From positions 106,820-170,819 of the forward strand of contig OOHK01000003.1 in assembly GCA_900315845.1 (NCBI GenBank): a DNA stretch of 64,000 nucleotides, given 5' to 3'. A model generated the notes under the pieces. That model did not search any database. It saw nothing but the letters and a program-made list of their open reading frames with translations, and was not told the DNA's origin. Of the stretch, positions 25,284 through 34,185 are shown one piece after another. Each line of letters starts with the position of its first letter. Positions within the stretch are counted from its first letter, which is position 1. This DNA is from Candidatus Avelusimicrobium luingense. Lineage in GTDB: Bacteria; Elusimicrobiota; Elusimicrobia; Elusimicrobiales; Elusimicrobiaceae. Made by a program: the position numbers and the translations under genes.

Positions 25284-26075
25284 ATGACAGAAGAAATGCA
25301 AAATGCTGCTGGTGCCCAAGAGGCAACGCCCGTTGCTGAACCGGCCAAAGCAGAAACTGTCAAAGAGGCTCCTGAAACTTTCCGCTTTGTAATCGGCGAA
25401 AAAATCGGGATGACGCAACTCTTTGATGAAAAGGGCAATCTGCATGGTGTATCCGTTGTAAAAGCGGGCCCGTGCAAGGTTGTGCGTGTCAGAACCCAAG
25501 AAAAAGACGGCTACAATGCCGTTTGTGTGGGTTTTGGCGAAGTGAAAGAAAGCAAACTGAACAAACCTGAACTCGGTTATTTCAAAAAAGCCAATGTGGC
25601 TCCGGTCAAACACATGAAAGAATGCCGTGTTGCCGATGTAGCCGGCTTTGAAATCGGTCAAGTCATTTCACTCGATAAAATCTTTAAACCCGGCGACTAT
25701 GTGGACGTACAAGGGAAAATCAAAGGGCACGGCTTTGCCGGCGCGATGAAGCGTCACGGCTTTGCGGGCCAACCGGATTCGCACGGTCAATCCGACCGCT
25801 CTCGCGCTCCGGGGTCTTTAGGTTCCCGCCGCTCGTTAGGTAAAGTATTGTCCGGTCAACGCATGGCTGGTCACTATGGTACCACTACCCACACGGTAGC
25901 CAAAATTGAAGTTATCAAAGTGGACAACGAAAACGGTCTTTTATTCTTAAAAGGTTCCGTTCCGGGAGCCAAAGGCTCTATCGTTTCCGTTTTAGAAACT
26001 TCTAAATTCAAAAAACACTATGTGGCTCCTCAAGAACAGAAGATCTCTGCTTCTAAGGCTGCTAACAAGAAATAA
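25284..26075 (+). CDS. rplC: 50S ribosomal protein L3
   Basis: A 263-residue L3. The L3 fold begins near residue 34 (FVIGEKIGMTQLF) and carries the conserved KGHGFAGAMKRHGF and GSRRSLGKVL regions. The first ~33 residues are an acidic Ala/Glu/Pro-rich extension not seen in typical L3. The upstream start is preferred because TAGGAAG precedes it and no good site lies before an internal start. Confidence 0.95.
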   Translation: MTEEMQNAAGAQEATPVAEPAKAETVKEAPETFRFVIGEKIGMTQLFDEKGNLHGVSVVKAGPCKVVRVRTQEKDGYNAVCVGFGEVKESKLNKPELGYFKKANVAPVKHMKECRVADVAGFEIGQVISLDKIFKPGDYVDVQGKIKGHGFAGAMKRHGFAGQPDSHGQSDRSRAPGSLGSRRSLGKVLSGQRMAGHYGTTTHTVAKIEVIKVDNENGLLFLKGSVPGAKGSIVSVLETSKFKKHYVAPQEQKISASKAANKK

Positions 26076-26086
26076 GGACTTTGACC

Positions 26087-26719
26087 ATGGAAACGAAAGT
26101 TTTAGATATCAAAGGTAAAGAGAAAGGGACATGTAACCTGCCCGACAGTTTGTTCGGTGTAAAACCCAATCCCACTTTCTTGCACGAAGTCGTCACCGCT
26201 TTTTTGGCCAACCAAAGACGCGGCACCGCGGATACCAAAACCCGCAGCGAAGTTTCCGGTACCGGTAAAAAACCGTGGAAACAGAAAGGCACCGGCCGCG
26301 CCCGCCAAGGGTCGTTGCGTGCTGTGCAATTCCGTCACGGTGGTATCGCCTTCGGGCCGACTCCGCATTCGTTCCGCCAATACTTGCCCGTGGCAAAACG
26401 CCGCGCGGCCTTAGCAATGGCGTTATCTGCCAAAATGGCGGAAGGAAACGTGGTGGTATTAGATTCTTTGAAACTCAAAGAACCCAAAACCCATGCGTTT
26501 GCTGAAATTATGAACGTGTTATCTGCCGGGCGCAAACCGCTCGTGATGGATAATTTTGCTGACGAAAATGCCGCTTTGGCCAGCCGCAATATTGCCGGGT
26601 TAACCCGCTTGTTGCCGCAAGATGCCAATGCTTATACGGTGCTTAACTGCACGAAGGTCATTTTGACCCAAGAAGCGGTAGAAAAATTAACCAGCACGTT
26701 CGGCAAGGAGGCCAACTAA
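26087..26719 (+). CDS. rplD: 50S ribosomal protein L4
   Basis: A 210-residue L4 with the conserved tunnel loop (TRSEVSGTGKKPWKQKGTGRAR, near 52-73) and GGIAFGPTPHSF. I chose ATG 26087 rather than the TTG at 26081. Its stop overlaps the rplW ATG by one base. L4 is an autoregulator of the S10 operon in E. coli; whether this holds here is unknown. Confidence 0.96.
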   Translation: METKVLDIKGKEKGTCNLPDSLFGVKPNPTFLHEVVTAFLANQRRGTADTKTRSEVSGTGKKPWKQKGTGRARQGSLRAVQFRHGGIAFGPTPHSFRQYLPVAKRRAALAMALSAKMAEGNVVVLDSLKLKEPKTHAFAEIMNVLSAGRKPLVMDNFADENAALASRNIAGLTRLLPQDANAYTVLNCTKVILTQEAVEKLTSTFGKEAN

Positions 26720-27012
26720 TGACCACCTATACAACCTTGAAAAAACCGCTCTTAACGGAAAAAAGCCTCATTGAACGCGATACACATAACCGCTACGGCT
26801 TTATCGTAGCCGCCAATGCGTCCAAAGGCGAAATCAAAACCGCGGTGGAAACCATCTTTAACGTAACCGTTACTAAGATTAACACGATTTCCGTCACGGG
26901 TAAGACCCATCGTATGGGTCGCTTTGAGGGCAAACGGCCTGACTATAAAAAAGCGTTTGTGACCTTGAAAGAAGGCGATAAAATCGAAATGGTGGAAGCC
27001 GCTTCGAAGTAG
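26719..27012 (+). CDS. rplW: 50S ribosomal protein L23
   Basis: A 97-residue protein at the exit tunnel. The conserved KPLLTEKS motif near the N-terminus and the GRFEGKRPDYKKAFVTL block are present. TAATG overlap with rplD points to coupled translation. Confidence 0.96.
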   Translation: MTTYTTLKKPLLTEKSLIERDTHNRYGFIVAANASKGEIKTAVETIFNVTVTKINTISVTGKTHRMGRFEGKRPDYKKAFVTLKEGDKIEMVEAASK

Positions 27013-27032
27013 AATAAGGAGAACTACTAACT

Positions 27033-27872
27033 ATGCCTATTAAATCATTTAGACCTTACACTCCTTCCCGCCGCACGATCACGGTGTCGGATTATTCCGA
27101 TATTACCAAGACCACGCCCGAGAAGCGCTTAACGAAAGGTCTTCGCAAAACCGGTGGAAGAAACAATACCGGTATGATTATGGTTCGCCACATCGGTGGT
27201 GGACACAGACGTGCTTACAGACAAATTGATTTCAAGCGCGAAAAATACGGTGTGCCGGCCAAAGTCGTATCTATTGAATACGATCCGAACCGCAGCGCCC
27301 GTATTTGCTTGTTAAACTATGCCGACGGCGACAAGAGATATATCTTGCATCCGCTCGGTGTAAAAGTGGGCGATACGTTAATGTCCGGCCCGGCTGCAGA
27401 TATTAAAGTGGGTAACTGCCTTGCTCTTAAAAACATTCCTGAAGGTACTTTTATCCACGCAATTGAACTTAAAGTCGGCAAAGGTGCGCAACTTGCGCGC
27501 AGCGCCGGCAGCCAAGCGCAACTTATGGCCAAGGAATCGGACTATGCCCATATCAAGATGCCGTCCGGCGAAATCCGCTTAGTGCCCAGCGATTGCTGTG
27601 CGACTATCGGTCAAGTCGGTAACATCGACCATGGCAACATCGTAATCGGTAACGCGGGGCGCAACCGCCATCGCGGAGAACGTCCTACCGTACGCGGTAG
27701 CGCGATGAACGCTGTGGATCACCCGATGGGTGGTGGCCGCGGTCACGGTAAAGGCGGAAACATCCCGCGCTCTCCGTGGAACCAACAAACCCGCGGTTTG
27801 AAGACCCGCTCCACCAAAAAAGCCTTCGGCTGGATGATTGTGAGCGATAGAAGAAAAAACAAGGTTAAATAA
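27033..27872 (+). CDS. rplB: 50S ribosomal protein L2
   Basis: A 279-residue L2. The RNA-binding domains and the conserved C-terminal [18 protein letters not shown] loop, which is close to the peptidyl-transferase centre, are intact. Length is normal. Confidence 0.98.
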   Translation: MPIKSFRPYTPSRRTITVSDYSDITKTTPEKRLTKGLRKTGGRNNTGMIMVRHIGGGHRRAYRQIDFKREKYGVPAKVVSIEYDPNRSARICLLNYADGDKRYILHPLGVKVGDTLMSGPAADIKVGNCLALKNIPEGTFIHAIELKVGKGAQLARSAGSQAQLMAKESDYAHIKMPSGEIRLVPSDCCATIGQVGNIDHGNIVIGNAGRNRHRGERPTVRGSAMNAVDHPMGGGRGHGKGGNIPRSPWNQQTRGLKTRSTKKAFGWMIVSDRRKNKVK

Positions 27873-27874
27873 TT

Positions 27875-28159
27875 ATGGGAAGATCAACTAAAAAAGGTCC
27901 GTTTGTGGATTTAAACCTGTTGGAAAAAGTTCAAGCAATGAACGCTTCCAATGAAAAAAAACCTATCAAGACGTGGGCAAGAGCCTGCACGATTGTACCG
28001 GAATTTGTAGGTCATACTTTCTTGGTACATAATGGCCGCAAGTTTCTTCCCATTTACGTTTCCGAACGTATGGTAGGATACAAACTCGGTGAATTTTCGT
28101 TCACGCGTTTGTTCAAAGGTCATGGTGGTATGACGAAAGATTCCACCGCCTTAAAATAA
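27875..28159 (+). CDS. rpsS: 30S ribosomal protein S19
   Basis: A 94-residue protein of the small-subunit head. It has the N-terminal [10 protein letters not shown] and the [23 protein letters not shown] region. Only two bases separate it from rplB. Confidence 0.97.
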   Translation: MGRSTKKGPFVDLNLLEKVQAMNASNEKKPIKTWARACTIVPEFVGHTFLVHNGRKFLPIYVSERMVGYKLGEFSFTRLFKGHGGMTKDSTALK

Positions 28160-28175
28160 GAGTTGAGGATTTGAT

Positions 28176-28535
28176 ATGGAAGCTTGTGCAAAAGCAAAAT
28201 TTCAACGCTTCGGTAGCCGCAAGGTGAACTTAGTGCTTGACCAAATCCGCGGAAAAAACGTCAAGGCGGCGGAAGATGTACTTCCTTTCGTAGCCAAACG
28301 TACTGCTGATTTAGTAGCCAAGACGCTTCACAGCGCTGCTGCCAACTTAGAAGTAAAAGCCGGCAAGAAACTGGATTTCAGCAAAGTATTCATTAAAGAA
28401 GCCTTTGCCAACTTAGGCCCCAGCGGCCACTTGAAAAGAGTGCAACCCGGCCCGCAAGGTCGTGCGATGCCCTATAAAAAGAGCATGTGCCACTTGACGG
28501 TTATTGTAACCGACGAAAAAAAGGGAGGTCGCTAA
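28176..28535 (+). CDS. rplV: 50S ribosomal protein L22
   Basis: A 119-residue L22. The C-terminal hairpin that lines the exit tunnel ([17 protein letters not shown]) is recognisable. Macrolide-type loop residues show no obvious deletion. Confidence 0.96.
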   Translation: MEACAKAKFQRFGSRKVNLVLDQIRGKNVKAAEDVLPFVAKRTADLVAKTLHSAAANLEVKAGKKLDFSKVFIKEAFANLGPSGHLKRVQPGPQGRAMPYKKSMCHLTVIVTDEKKGGR

Positions 28536-28538
28536 ACT

Positions 28539-29270
28539 ATGGGACATAAGATTCACCCCCGGTCAATTCGCTTAGGTTATATTCAAGATTGGCGTTCCAG
28601 ATGGTTCGCTCCGAAGAATATGCCCGCTTTGATCAAAGAAGATTTTGAAATCCGCAAAATCGTTGAGAACAAATTCAACATGGCTGCTATCAGCTATGTA
28701 GGTATTGAAAGAGCCGGTGCGTTCTTGCGTGTGAACATTCACACGGCCCGCCCGGGTGTGGTTATCGGTAAAAAAGGTGCTGATATTGAAGCGTTACGCA
28801 AAGAGTTAGAAGCCTTCACCGGCAGCAAAACCTTTGTGAACGTAGTAGAAATCAAAAACCCGGAAACCGATGCCCAACTCGTTGCGCAAAATATCGCCAT
28901 GCAACTTGAAAAACGTGCCCACTACGGTGCCGCTATCAAGAAAGCGATTGAAAAAGCCCTTTCCGGCAAAGCGCTGGGTATTAAAATTATGGTATCCGGT
29001 CGTTTAGGCGGTGCGGAAATTGCCCGCACGGAATGGAAACGTGAAGGCCGCGTACCGCTCCACACGCTGTGCGCCGATATTGATTACGGTTTTACCGAAG
29101 CGAACACCGTTAGCGGTAAAATTGGTATCAAGGTCTGGATTTTCAAGAGAACTCACTTCGCCAAATCTCCCAAAGAGATTATGAATGAACTCAAGAAACA
29201 CCGCGACATGGAAACCGCCGCTACGGAAGGCGTCGTTGAAGAAACGGTTGCTGCCGTAGAAGCGAAATAA
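28539..29270 (+). CDS. rpsC: 30S ribosomal protein S3
   Basis: A 243-residue S3 with the KH domain GVVIGKKGADIEALRKEL (about 70-87) and the C-terminal domain RLGGAEIARTEW. A short acidic tail follows. Three bases after rplV. Confidence 0.97.
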   Translation: MGHKIHPRSIRLGYIQDWRSRWFAPKNMPALIKEDFEIRKIVENKFNMAAISYVGIERAGAFLRVNIHTARPGVVIGKKGADIEALRKELEAFTGSKTFVNVVEIKNPETDAQLVAQNIAMQLEKRAHYGAAIKKAIEKALSGKALGIKIMVSGRLGGAEIARTEWKREGRVPLHTLCADIDYGFTEANTVSGKIGIKVWIFKRTHFAKSPKEIMNELKKHRDMETAATEGVVEETVAAVEAK

Positions 29271-29284
29271 GAGGAATTTGACTT

Positions 29285-29695
29285 ATGTTGATGCCTAAAA
29301 GAGTTAAATACCGCAAACCCTTCAGCGCCCCGCGCATTAAAGGCAATGCCAAACGCGGAACGGAAGTGGTCTTCGGCGAATATGGGTTGAAAGCATTAGA
29401 ACCCAAATGGATTACCGCCCGCCAAATTGAAGCGGCCCGTGTAACCTTGTCCCGCTTTATTAAGAAAAAAGGGAAATTGTGGATTCGCATTTTCCCGGAT
29501 AAAGCCATCACCAAACACCCGGCCGAAACCCGTATGGGTAAAGGTAAAGGTGCGCCCGAATATTGGGCTGCCGTCGTAAAACCGGGCCGGATTTTGTTTG
29601 AATTGGAAGGGGCTTCTGAAGAAGATACGAAGCGTGCAATGCGCTTGGCTTCTGATAAACTGCCCATCAAAACCAAATTAGTAACGAGAAGGTAG
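29285..29695 (+). CDS. rplP: 50S ribosomal protein L16
   Basis: A 136-residue L16 beginning [11 protein letters not shown]. The conserved [20 protein letters not shown] loop, which contacts A-site tRNA, is intact and contains the Arg that other bacteria hydroxylate or use for function. Confidence 0.97.
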   Translation: MLMPKRVKYRKPFSAPRIKGNAKRGTEVVFGEYGLKALEPKWITARQIEAARVTLSRFIKKKGKLWIRIFPDKAITKHPAETRMGKGKGAPEYWAAVVKPGRILFELEGASEEDTKRAMRLASDKLPIKTKLVTRR

Positions 29696-29698
29696 TTT

Positions 29699-29902
29699 AT
29701 GAAAACGAACGAAAAAGAAGCTTTGAAAAACAAAACCGTGGCTGAACTGAGCGAAGCGCTTAGCAAAGCCCAAGAAAAGAAATTCAACCTTCTTTTCAAA
29801 CACAGCACGACGCCCATCGCCAACCCGATGGAAATCCGCGCTGTAAGACGCGAAATTGCTCTGTTGCAAACGCTGATTAACCAAAAGAAAGAGCAAAAAT
29901 AG
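29699..29902 (+). CDS. rpmC: 50S ribosomal protein L29
   Basis: A 67-residue two-helix protein at the tunnel exit. The conserved RREIALLQTLINQKK helix closes the protein. It follows rplP after three bases. Confidence 0.93.
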   Translation: MKTNEKEALKNKTVAELSEALSKAQEKKFNLLFKHSTTPIANPMEIRAVRREIALLQTLINQKKEQK

Positions 29903-29912
29903 AGGCTAAACC

Positions 29913-30179
29913 ATGGAAAAAGAAATTCGTGGCAAAAGAAAAGTGCTGACCGGCGTCGTCGTGTCCGATAAAATGGACAAAACCCGCACCGTTTCCGTAG
30001 AACGCTTGGTGCATGATGAACGCTACGGCAAAACGCTCAAAAGAGCAGCCAAATTCCACGCGCATGATGAAGCAAATGAAAGCAAAATCGGCGACAAAGT
30101 GGAAATTATGAGCACCCGTCCCGTTTCTAAAACGACGAAATGGCGTGTTTCCAAAATTGTGGAAAAAGCCAGAGCTTAG
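29913..30179 (+). CDS. rpsQ: 30S ribosomal protein S17
   Basis: An 88-residue S17 with the typical GVVVSDKMDKTRTVSVERL start and the VEIMSTRPVSKTTKWRV OB-fold end. Confidence 0.96.
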   Translation: MEKEIRGKRKVLTGVVVSDKMDKTRTVSVERLVHDERYGKTLKRAAKFHAHDEANESKIGDKVEIMSTRPVSKTTKWRVSKIVEKARA

Positions 30180-30205
30180 TTTGTAAAAACTGGAGTTAGA
30201 AAAGT

Positions 30206-30574
30206 ATGATTCAATTAAGAAGCATCCTCAATGTGGCCGACAATTCCGGCGCCCGTAAAGTACAATGCTTTAAGGTGCGCGGTGGCCACCACCGGGATAT
30301 CGCAACTTTGGGAGACGTCATTATGTGCTCCGTCAGAGATGCGATCCCGACCTCTGCCATTAAAAAAGGCGACGTGGTACGCGCGGTAGTAGTGCGCGTA
30401 GCGCGTGAAAAGAGAAGAAAAGACGGTTCGTACATTCGTTTTGATGACAATGCCGTTTGCATCATCAACGATAATGGCGAACCCAAAGGCACCCGTGTAT
30501 TCGGCCCGATTGCTAGAGAGTTGCGCGAAAAGAATTTCTTGAAAATCATTTCGCTCGCTCCTGAGGTGGTATAG
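30206..30574 (+). CDS. rplN: 50S ribosomal protein L14
   Basis: A 122-residue L14, the standard length, with [18 protein letters not shown] and the [23 protein letters not shown] ending. In E. coli this gene starts the spc operon; here the gap of 26 bases shows no promoter. Confidence 0.98.
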   Translation: MIQLRSILNVADNSGARKVQCFKVRGGHHRDIATLGDVIMCSVRDAIPTSAIKKGDVVRAVVVRVAREKRRKDGSYIRFDDNAVCIINDNGEPKGTRVFGPIARELREKNFLKIISLAPEVV

Positions 30575-30575
30575 T

Positions 30576-30884
30576 ATGATTATCAAGAAAAAAGATACCG
30601 TTTTAGTTTTGTCCGGTAAAGACAAAGGCAAGAAGGGTGAAGTGAAATCGGTCAATCCGTCTAAAAATACCGTTGTGGTAACCGGAATTAACATGATTTC
30701 CAAACACGTGAAACCTTCCCAAAATAAGCAGGGCGGCATTATCAAGATGGAAGCCGCGTTAGACGCTTCTAACGTTGCTGTTGTCTGTGGCAAATGCAAA
30801 AAAGCCATGACGCCCAAAGTGCAAATCGCTGCTGACGGCACCAAAACGCGCGTCTGCCGCAAATGCAATGAGCCGATCATTTAA
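30576..30884 (+). CDS. rplX: 50S ribosomal protein L24, zinc-ribbon form
   Basis: A 102-residue L24 with the KOW domain (VLVLSGKDKGKKGEV). The C-terminal half carries two CxxC pairs (C71/C74 and C94/C97) that probably bind zinc; many bacterial L24 proteins lack them. One base separates it from rplN. Confidence 0.95.
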   Translation: MIIKKKDTVLVLSGKDKGKKGEVKSVNPSKNTVVVTGINMISKHVKPSQNKQGGIIKMEAALDASNVAVVCGKCKKAMTPKVQIAADGTKTRVCRKCNEPII

Positions 30885-30898
30885 TCTAGGTAAGTAAC

Positions 30899-31492
30899 AT
30901 GACGAAAAAAGAAACAAAAACCGTAACGAAGGCTCCCGCAGGGTATCAACCCCGCTTGCAAGCCCTCTATAAAGAAAAAGTGCTTCCGGCTTTGCTTAAA
31001 GACATGAACGTCAAAAGCCCGATGGCCGTACCGAGAATGACCAAAATCGTCATCAACATCGGTGTAAAAGATGCCCGCGAAGACATCAAAGCGTTGGAAC
31101 TGGCCAAAGAAGATTTGACCGCTATTGCCGGTCAAGCCGCTCAAGTGCGCCGCGCTAAAAAATCTATCTCTAACTTTAAGTTAAGAGAAGGTATGCCGAT
31201 TGGTGTGCGCGTAACGTTACGCGGTGCCAAGATGTATGAGTTTATGGAACGCTTCATCTGCATTGCTTGCCCGCGCATCCGCGACTTTCAGGGTTTCAAT
31301 GCCAGTTTTGATGGCAAAGGCAACTTGAACTTGGGTATTAAAGAACATTATATTTTCCCGGAAATTGACGTGGAAAAATCGCCCAAGGCTCATGGTATGA
31401 ACATTACGTTCGTTACCACTGCCCAAAACGACCAAACCGGCCGCATGCTCATGGATTACATGGGCTTGCCGTTCCGCAAGGCGACCAAATAA
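30899..31492 (+). CDS. rplE: 50S ribosomal protein L5
   Basis: A 197-residue L5 that binds 5S rRNA and contacts P-site tRNA. The conserved RMTKIVINIGVKDA, REGMPIGVRVTLRG and RDFQGFNASFDGKGN blocks are present. A Lys/Thr-rich N-terminal extension of about 15 residues precedes the fold. Confidence 0.97.
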   Translation: MTKKETKTVTKAPAGYQPRLQALYKEKVLPALLKDMNVKSPMAVPRMTKIVINIGVKDAREDIKALELAKEDLTAIAGQAAQVRRAKKSISNFKLREGMPIGVRVTLRGAKMYEFMERFICIACPRIRDFQGFNASFDGKGNLNLGIKEHYIFPEIDVEKSPKAHGMNITFVTTAQNDQTGRMLMDYMGLPFRKATK

Positions 31493-31507
31493 GAGGAGCA
31501 AAACTTT

Positions 31508-31693
31508 ATGGCTACTAAAGCATGGGTTGCAAAAATGGCGAAAGACCAAAAGTTCGCTGTGCGCTATCACAACCGCTGCCAAATCTGCGGACGTGCGCGC
31601 GGATACTATCGCGACTTCGGCCTTTGCCGTATCTGCCTGAGAAAGATGGCACACCAGGGTTTAATCCCGGGTCTTAGAAAATCGAGCTGGTAA
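31508..31693 (+). CDS. rpsN: 30S ribosomal protein S14, zinc type
   Basis: A 61-residue short S14 with an intact zinc finger (C24, C27, C40, C43). This is the C+ form that does not need excess zinc-independent paralogs. It lies at its usual place between rplE and rpsH. Confidence 0.97.
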   Translation: MATKAWVAKMAKDQKFAVRYHNRCQICGRARGYYRDFGLCRICLRKMAHQGLIPGLRKSSW

Positions 31694-31698
31694 TTTAC

Positions 31699-31765
31699 AG
31701 GAGGAAGTTTCGCTTTCGGGCCAACTCTTGAAAAAGAAAGTGGCTTGGGACGAAAACTTAAGTAT
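31699..31765 (+). promoter_or_regulatory. Shine-Dalgarno separated from rpsH by an RNA stem
   Basis: AGGAGG (31699-31704) is 61 bases from the rpsH ATG. In between, GTTTCG (31707) can pair with CGAAAAC (31751-31757) and GGGCCA (31718-31723) with TGGCTT (31741-31746). Folding leaves only about 2 bases before and 8 bases after the stem, so the Shine-Dalgarno would come within normal distance of the start. An alternative pairing CTTTC (31713-31717) with GAAAG (31736-31740) crosses the inner stem and could act as a switch. Confidence 0.55.
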
Positions 31766-32158
31766 ATGGATCCAATTGCAGATTTCTTAACCAGAATAAG
31801 AAATGCCAATATGAAGAAAAAAGAAAAAGTGGATATCCCTTTTTCTAAAATCAAAACCGAAATTGCGCGCGTACTCAAAGAAGAAGGGTATATCGCCAAT
31901 TTCAAAGCCGTCCACAATGAAACCAAAGGCGGCGTGGTACGGGTATTTTTGAAATATACGCCGGAAAACGAATGTGTAATCCAAGGTTTGAAACGTATTT
32001 CCAAACCGGGTTCTCGCGTGTACAGTGCGTATAACAATATCCCCAAAGTCCGCGGTGCCTTCGGTGTGACGATCTTGTCCACTTCCAAAGGTGTTATGAC
32101 GGACGCACAAGCCAAAGCCGAAAAAATCGGCGGCGAATTGTTGTGCCAAGTGTGGTAA
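31766..32158 (+). CDS. rpsH: 30S ribosomal protein S8
   Basis: A 130-residue S8. It starts MDPIADFLTRIRNANM and ends with the conserved VTILSTSKGVMTDAQA and GGELLCQVW. I chose ATG 31766 by family alignment; an in-frame TTG at 31745 would add seven non-conserved residues. No ribosome site sits directly before it; see the structured spacer upstream. S8 represses the spc operon in E. coli, so local autoregulation is plausible. Confidence 0.95.
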   Translation: MDPIADFLTRIRNANMKKKEKVDIPFSKIKTEIARVLKEEGYIANFKAVHNETKGGVVRVFLKYTPENECVIQGLKRISKPGSRVYSAYNNIPKVRGAFGVTILSTSKGVMTDAQAKAEKIGGELLCQVW

Positions 32159-32167
32159 GGGGGGAAT

Positions 32168-32719
32168 ATGAGCAGAATCGGTAAAAAAGTAATCAATATT
32201 CCCGCTAAAACCAAAGTGGAAATTAAAGACAATTTAATCACCGCTACGGGTGCGTTAGGTTCGTTGTCTTACACAGTACCGGCCGGTATTACCCCGGAAC
32301 TTAAAGACGGCGCCTTGACTTTCACCGTAGCCGAAGGCCGCGTAAAAGAACTCAATGCCTTACACGGTACTACCCGCGCTAACGTATTCAACATCATTGA
32401 AGGTGTAACAAACGGTTTTTCCAAAGTATTGGAAATCAACGGTTTAGGATACCGCGCCAGCGTAGCCGGCAAAAAACTCAATTTGGAATTGGGTTTTTCT
32501 CACCCCGTCAATTTGGATATTCCCGAAGGGTTAACCGTCGTGGTAGATCCGAAATCCGGCGCGGTAACGATTAAAGGCAGCGACAAATTCAAAGTAGGTG
32601 ATTTCGCGGCCAAAATCAGAAGAATCAGACCTCCGGAGCCCTATAAAGGCAGCGGTATTAAATACCAAGGCGAACACATCGTCCGCAAAGCCGGTAAGAC
32701 TGCGGCGGGAGGTAAATAA
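32168..32719 (+). CDS. rplF: 50S ribosomal protein L6
   Basis: A 183-residue L6 of normal length with two tandem L6 domains and the conserved C-terminal [24 protein letters not shown] precedes the ATG. Confidence 0.97.
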   Translation: MSRIGKKVINIPAKTKVEIKDNLITATGALGSLSYTVPAGITPELKDGALTFTVAEGRVKELNALHGTTRANVFNIIEGVTNGFSKVLEINGLGYRASVAGKKLNLELGFSHPVNLDIPEGLTVVVDPKSGAVTIKGSDKFKVGDFAAKIRRIRPPEPYKGSGIKYQGEHIVRKAGKTAAGGK

Positions 32720-32721
32720 TT

Positions 32722-33087
32722 ATGGCTACTAAACAAGCAAGATACCAATTCCGCAAAGACCGCAGCCGCGAGCACTTGTTGAAAAACGGTGCGCATCGGC
32801 CGCGCTTGTCGGTGTATAGAAGTTTAAAATACATCTATGCCCAAATCATTGACGACAACACCCACAGCACGTTAGTGTCTGCTACGACGTTGTCTAAAGA
32901 ATTTGAAGGCAAATTTGAAACGTCCGGCAAAAGCATTGAAGCGGCCAAAGCCCTCGGTGCTGCGATTGCTAAAAAAGCCTTAGACAAAGGCATTAGCGAA
33001 GTGATGTTTGACCGCGGCGGACGTGTCTATCACGGCAGAATCAAAGCGTTAGCCGATGCTGCCAGAGAAGCAGGATTGAAATTCTAA
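32722..33087 (+). CDS. rplR: 50S ribosomal protein L18
   Basis: A 121-residue 5S rRNA-binding protein. The conserved [20 protein letters not shown] and [26 protein letters not shown] regions are present. Confidence 0.97.
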   Translation: MATKQARYQFRKDRSREHLLKNGAHRPRLSVYRSLKYIYAQIIDDNTHSTLVSATTLSKEFEGKFETSGKSIEAAKALGAAIAKKALDKGISEVMFDRGGRVYHGRIKALADAAREAGLKF

Positions 33088-33103
33088 GTTACAGGTGAAT
33101 TTA

Positions 33104-33706
33104 ATGTCCAATGAAACGCTCGTGAAAAGCGAAAATAAAAAAGAAGCGAAAGGCAAAAGAGCCGAGTTTCAAAAAGCAAAACCGGCGGTAGAAGGTAAAA
33201 CCACGGTTATCCACGTTGCCAGAACGGCCAAGGTAGTCAAAGGCGGTAAACGCTTTGGCTTCCGCGCGCTCGTAGTTGTCGGAAACGGCATGGGCAAAGT
33301 GGGCGTTGCTATTGGCAAGGCGAATCAGGTTCAGTTGGCTATTTCCAAGGCTGAATCCCATGCGCGCAAACACATGATTACGTTCCCGATTGTCGGCGAA
33401 ACGATTCCGCATGAAACGATCGGTAAATTCGGGGCTGCGTCGGTTTGGATGAAACCGGCTGCTCCCGGTACCGGTGTAATCGCGGGAAGCGGTGTGCGGT
33501 TGTTGTTTGAAGCCGCCGGCATTAAGGACGTTTTGGCCAAGAGTTTAGGTAGCACCAACCCGTGCAACTTGGTCTATGCGACGTTAGAGGCTTTCAAGCA
33601 ACTTAAAAGCAAAGAAGCCGTCAATGTAATTCGCGGCAAAGCCGCCCCGGCGCAAGAAACCCCCAAAGCGGAAGAAGTAAAAACCGAATCCGCTGAGGCT
33701 AAATAA
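33104..33706 (+). CDS. rpsE: 30S ribosomal protein S5
   Basis: A 200-residue S5 with the double-stranded RNA-binding domain ([23 protein letters not shown]) and the C-terminal domain [23 protein letters not shown]. An extension of about 40 residues rich in Lys and Glu precedes the fold and an acidic tail follows. I chose ATG 33104 because AGGTGA sits at the right distance; the GTG at 33095 is part of that site. rplO follows after 17 bases, so rpmD (L30) is absent. Confidence 0.95.
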   Translation: MSNETLVKSENKKEAKGKRAEFQKAKPAVEGKTTVIHVARTAKVVKGGKRFGFRALVVVGNGMGKVGVAIGKANQVQLAISKAESHARKHMITFPIVGETIPHETIGKFGAASVWMKPAAPGTGVIAGSGVRLLFEAAGIKDVLAKSLGSTNPCNLVYATLEAFKQLKSKEAVNVIRGKAAPAQETPKAEEVKTESAEAK

Positions 33707-33723
33707 GGGGAGGAGAAAATATT

Positions 33724-34185
33724 ATGGTAAGTTTAAATACACTTTTCCCTAAACATGGGTCTAGAAAAGAAAGAAGACGCTTGGGCATCGGGCCGGGTTC
33801 CGGTTTGGGCAACTACTGCACCAAAGGGATGAAAGGTCAAACCTCCCGCTCCGGTAACACCCGCAAAGAAAGCAAAGAAGGCGGACAAATGCCTTTGATC
33901 CGCCATACGCCGAAAAGCGGTTTTTCCAATAAAGATTTTGCCAAACGCTACGATTATGTAAACGTTGGCTCGTTGGAAAAAGTTTTTGCTGCGGGAACGG
34001 AAGTTACCCCCGAAGCCTTGAAAAAAGCCGGTATCATTCATGATGTTACCCGCGTGAAAGTGCTTGCAAACGGCACCCTCACCAAGGCGTTAAAAGTGTC
34101 TGCTCATGGTTTTTCCGCTACCGCGAAAGCGGCCATTGAAAAAGCCGGCGGCACCGTAACTGTTATTGAACAGAAGACCAAATAA
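33724..34185 (+). CDS. rplO: 50S ribosomal protein L15
   Basis: A 153-residue L15 with the glycine-rich N-terminal region (GPGSGLGNYCTKGMKGQTSRSG) and the C-terminal KVSAHGFSATAKAAIEKAGG. Its stop overlaps the secY start by one base. Confidence 0.97.
   Translation: MVSLNTLFPKHGSRKERRRLGIGPGSGLGNYCTKGMKGQTSRSGNTRKESKEGGQMPLIRHTPKSGFSNKDFAKRYDYVNVGSLEKVFAAGTEVTPEALKKAGIIHDVTRVKVLANGTLTKALKVSAHGFSATAKAAIEKAGGTVTVIEQKTK

Noticed and set aside
30215-30880. 221-codon minus-strand frame opposite rplN and rplX
   Set aside because: Shadow of two well-supported ribosomal protein genes.
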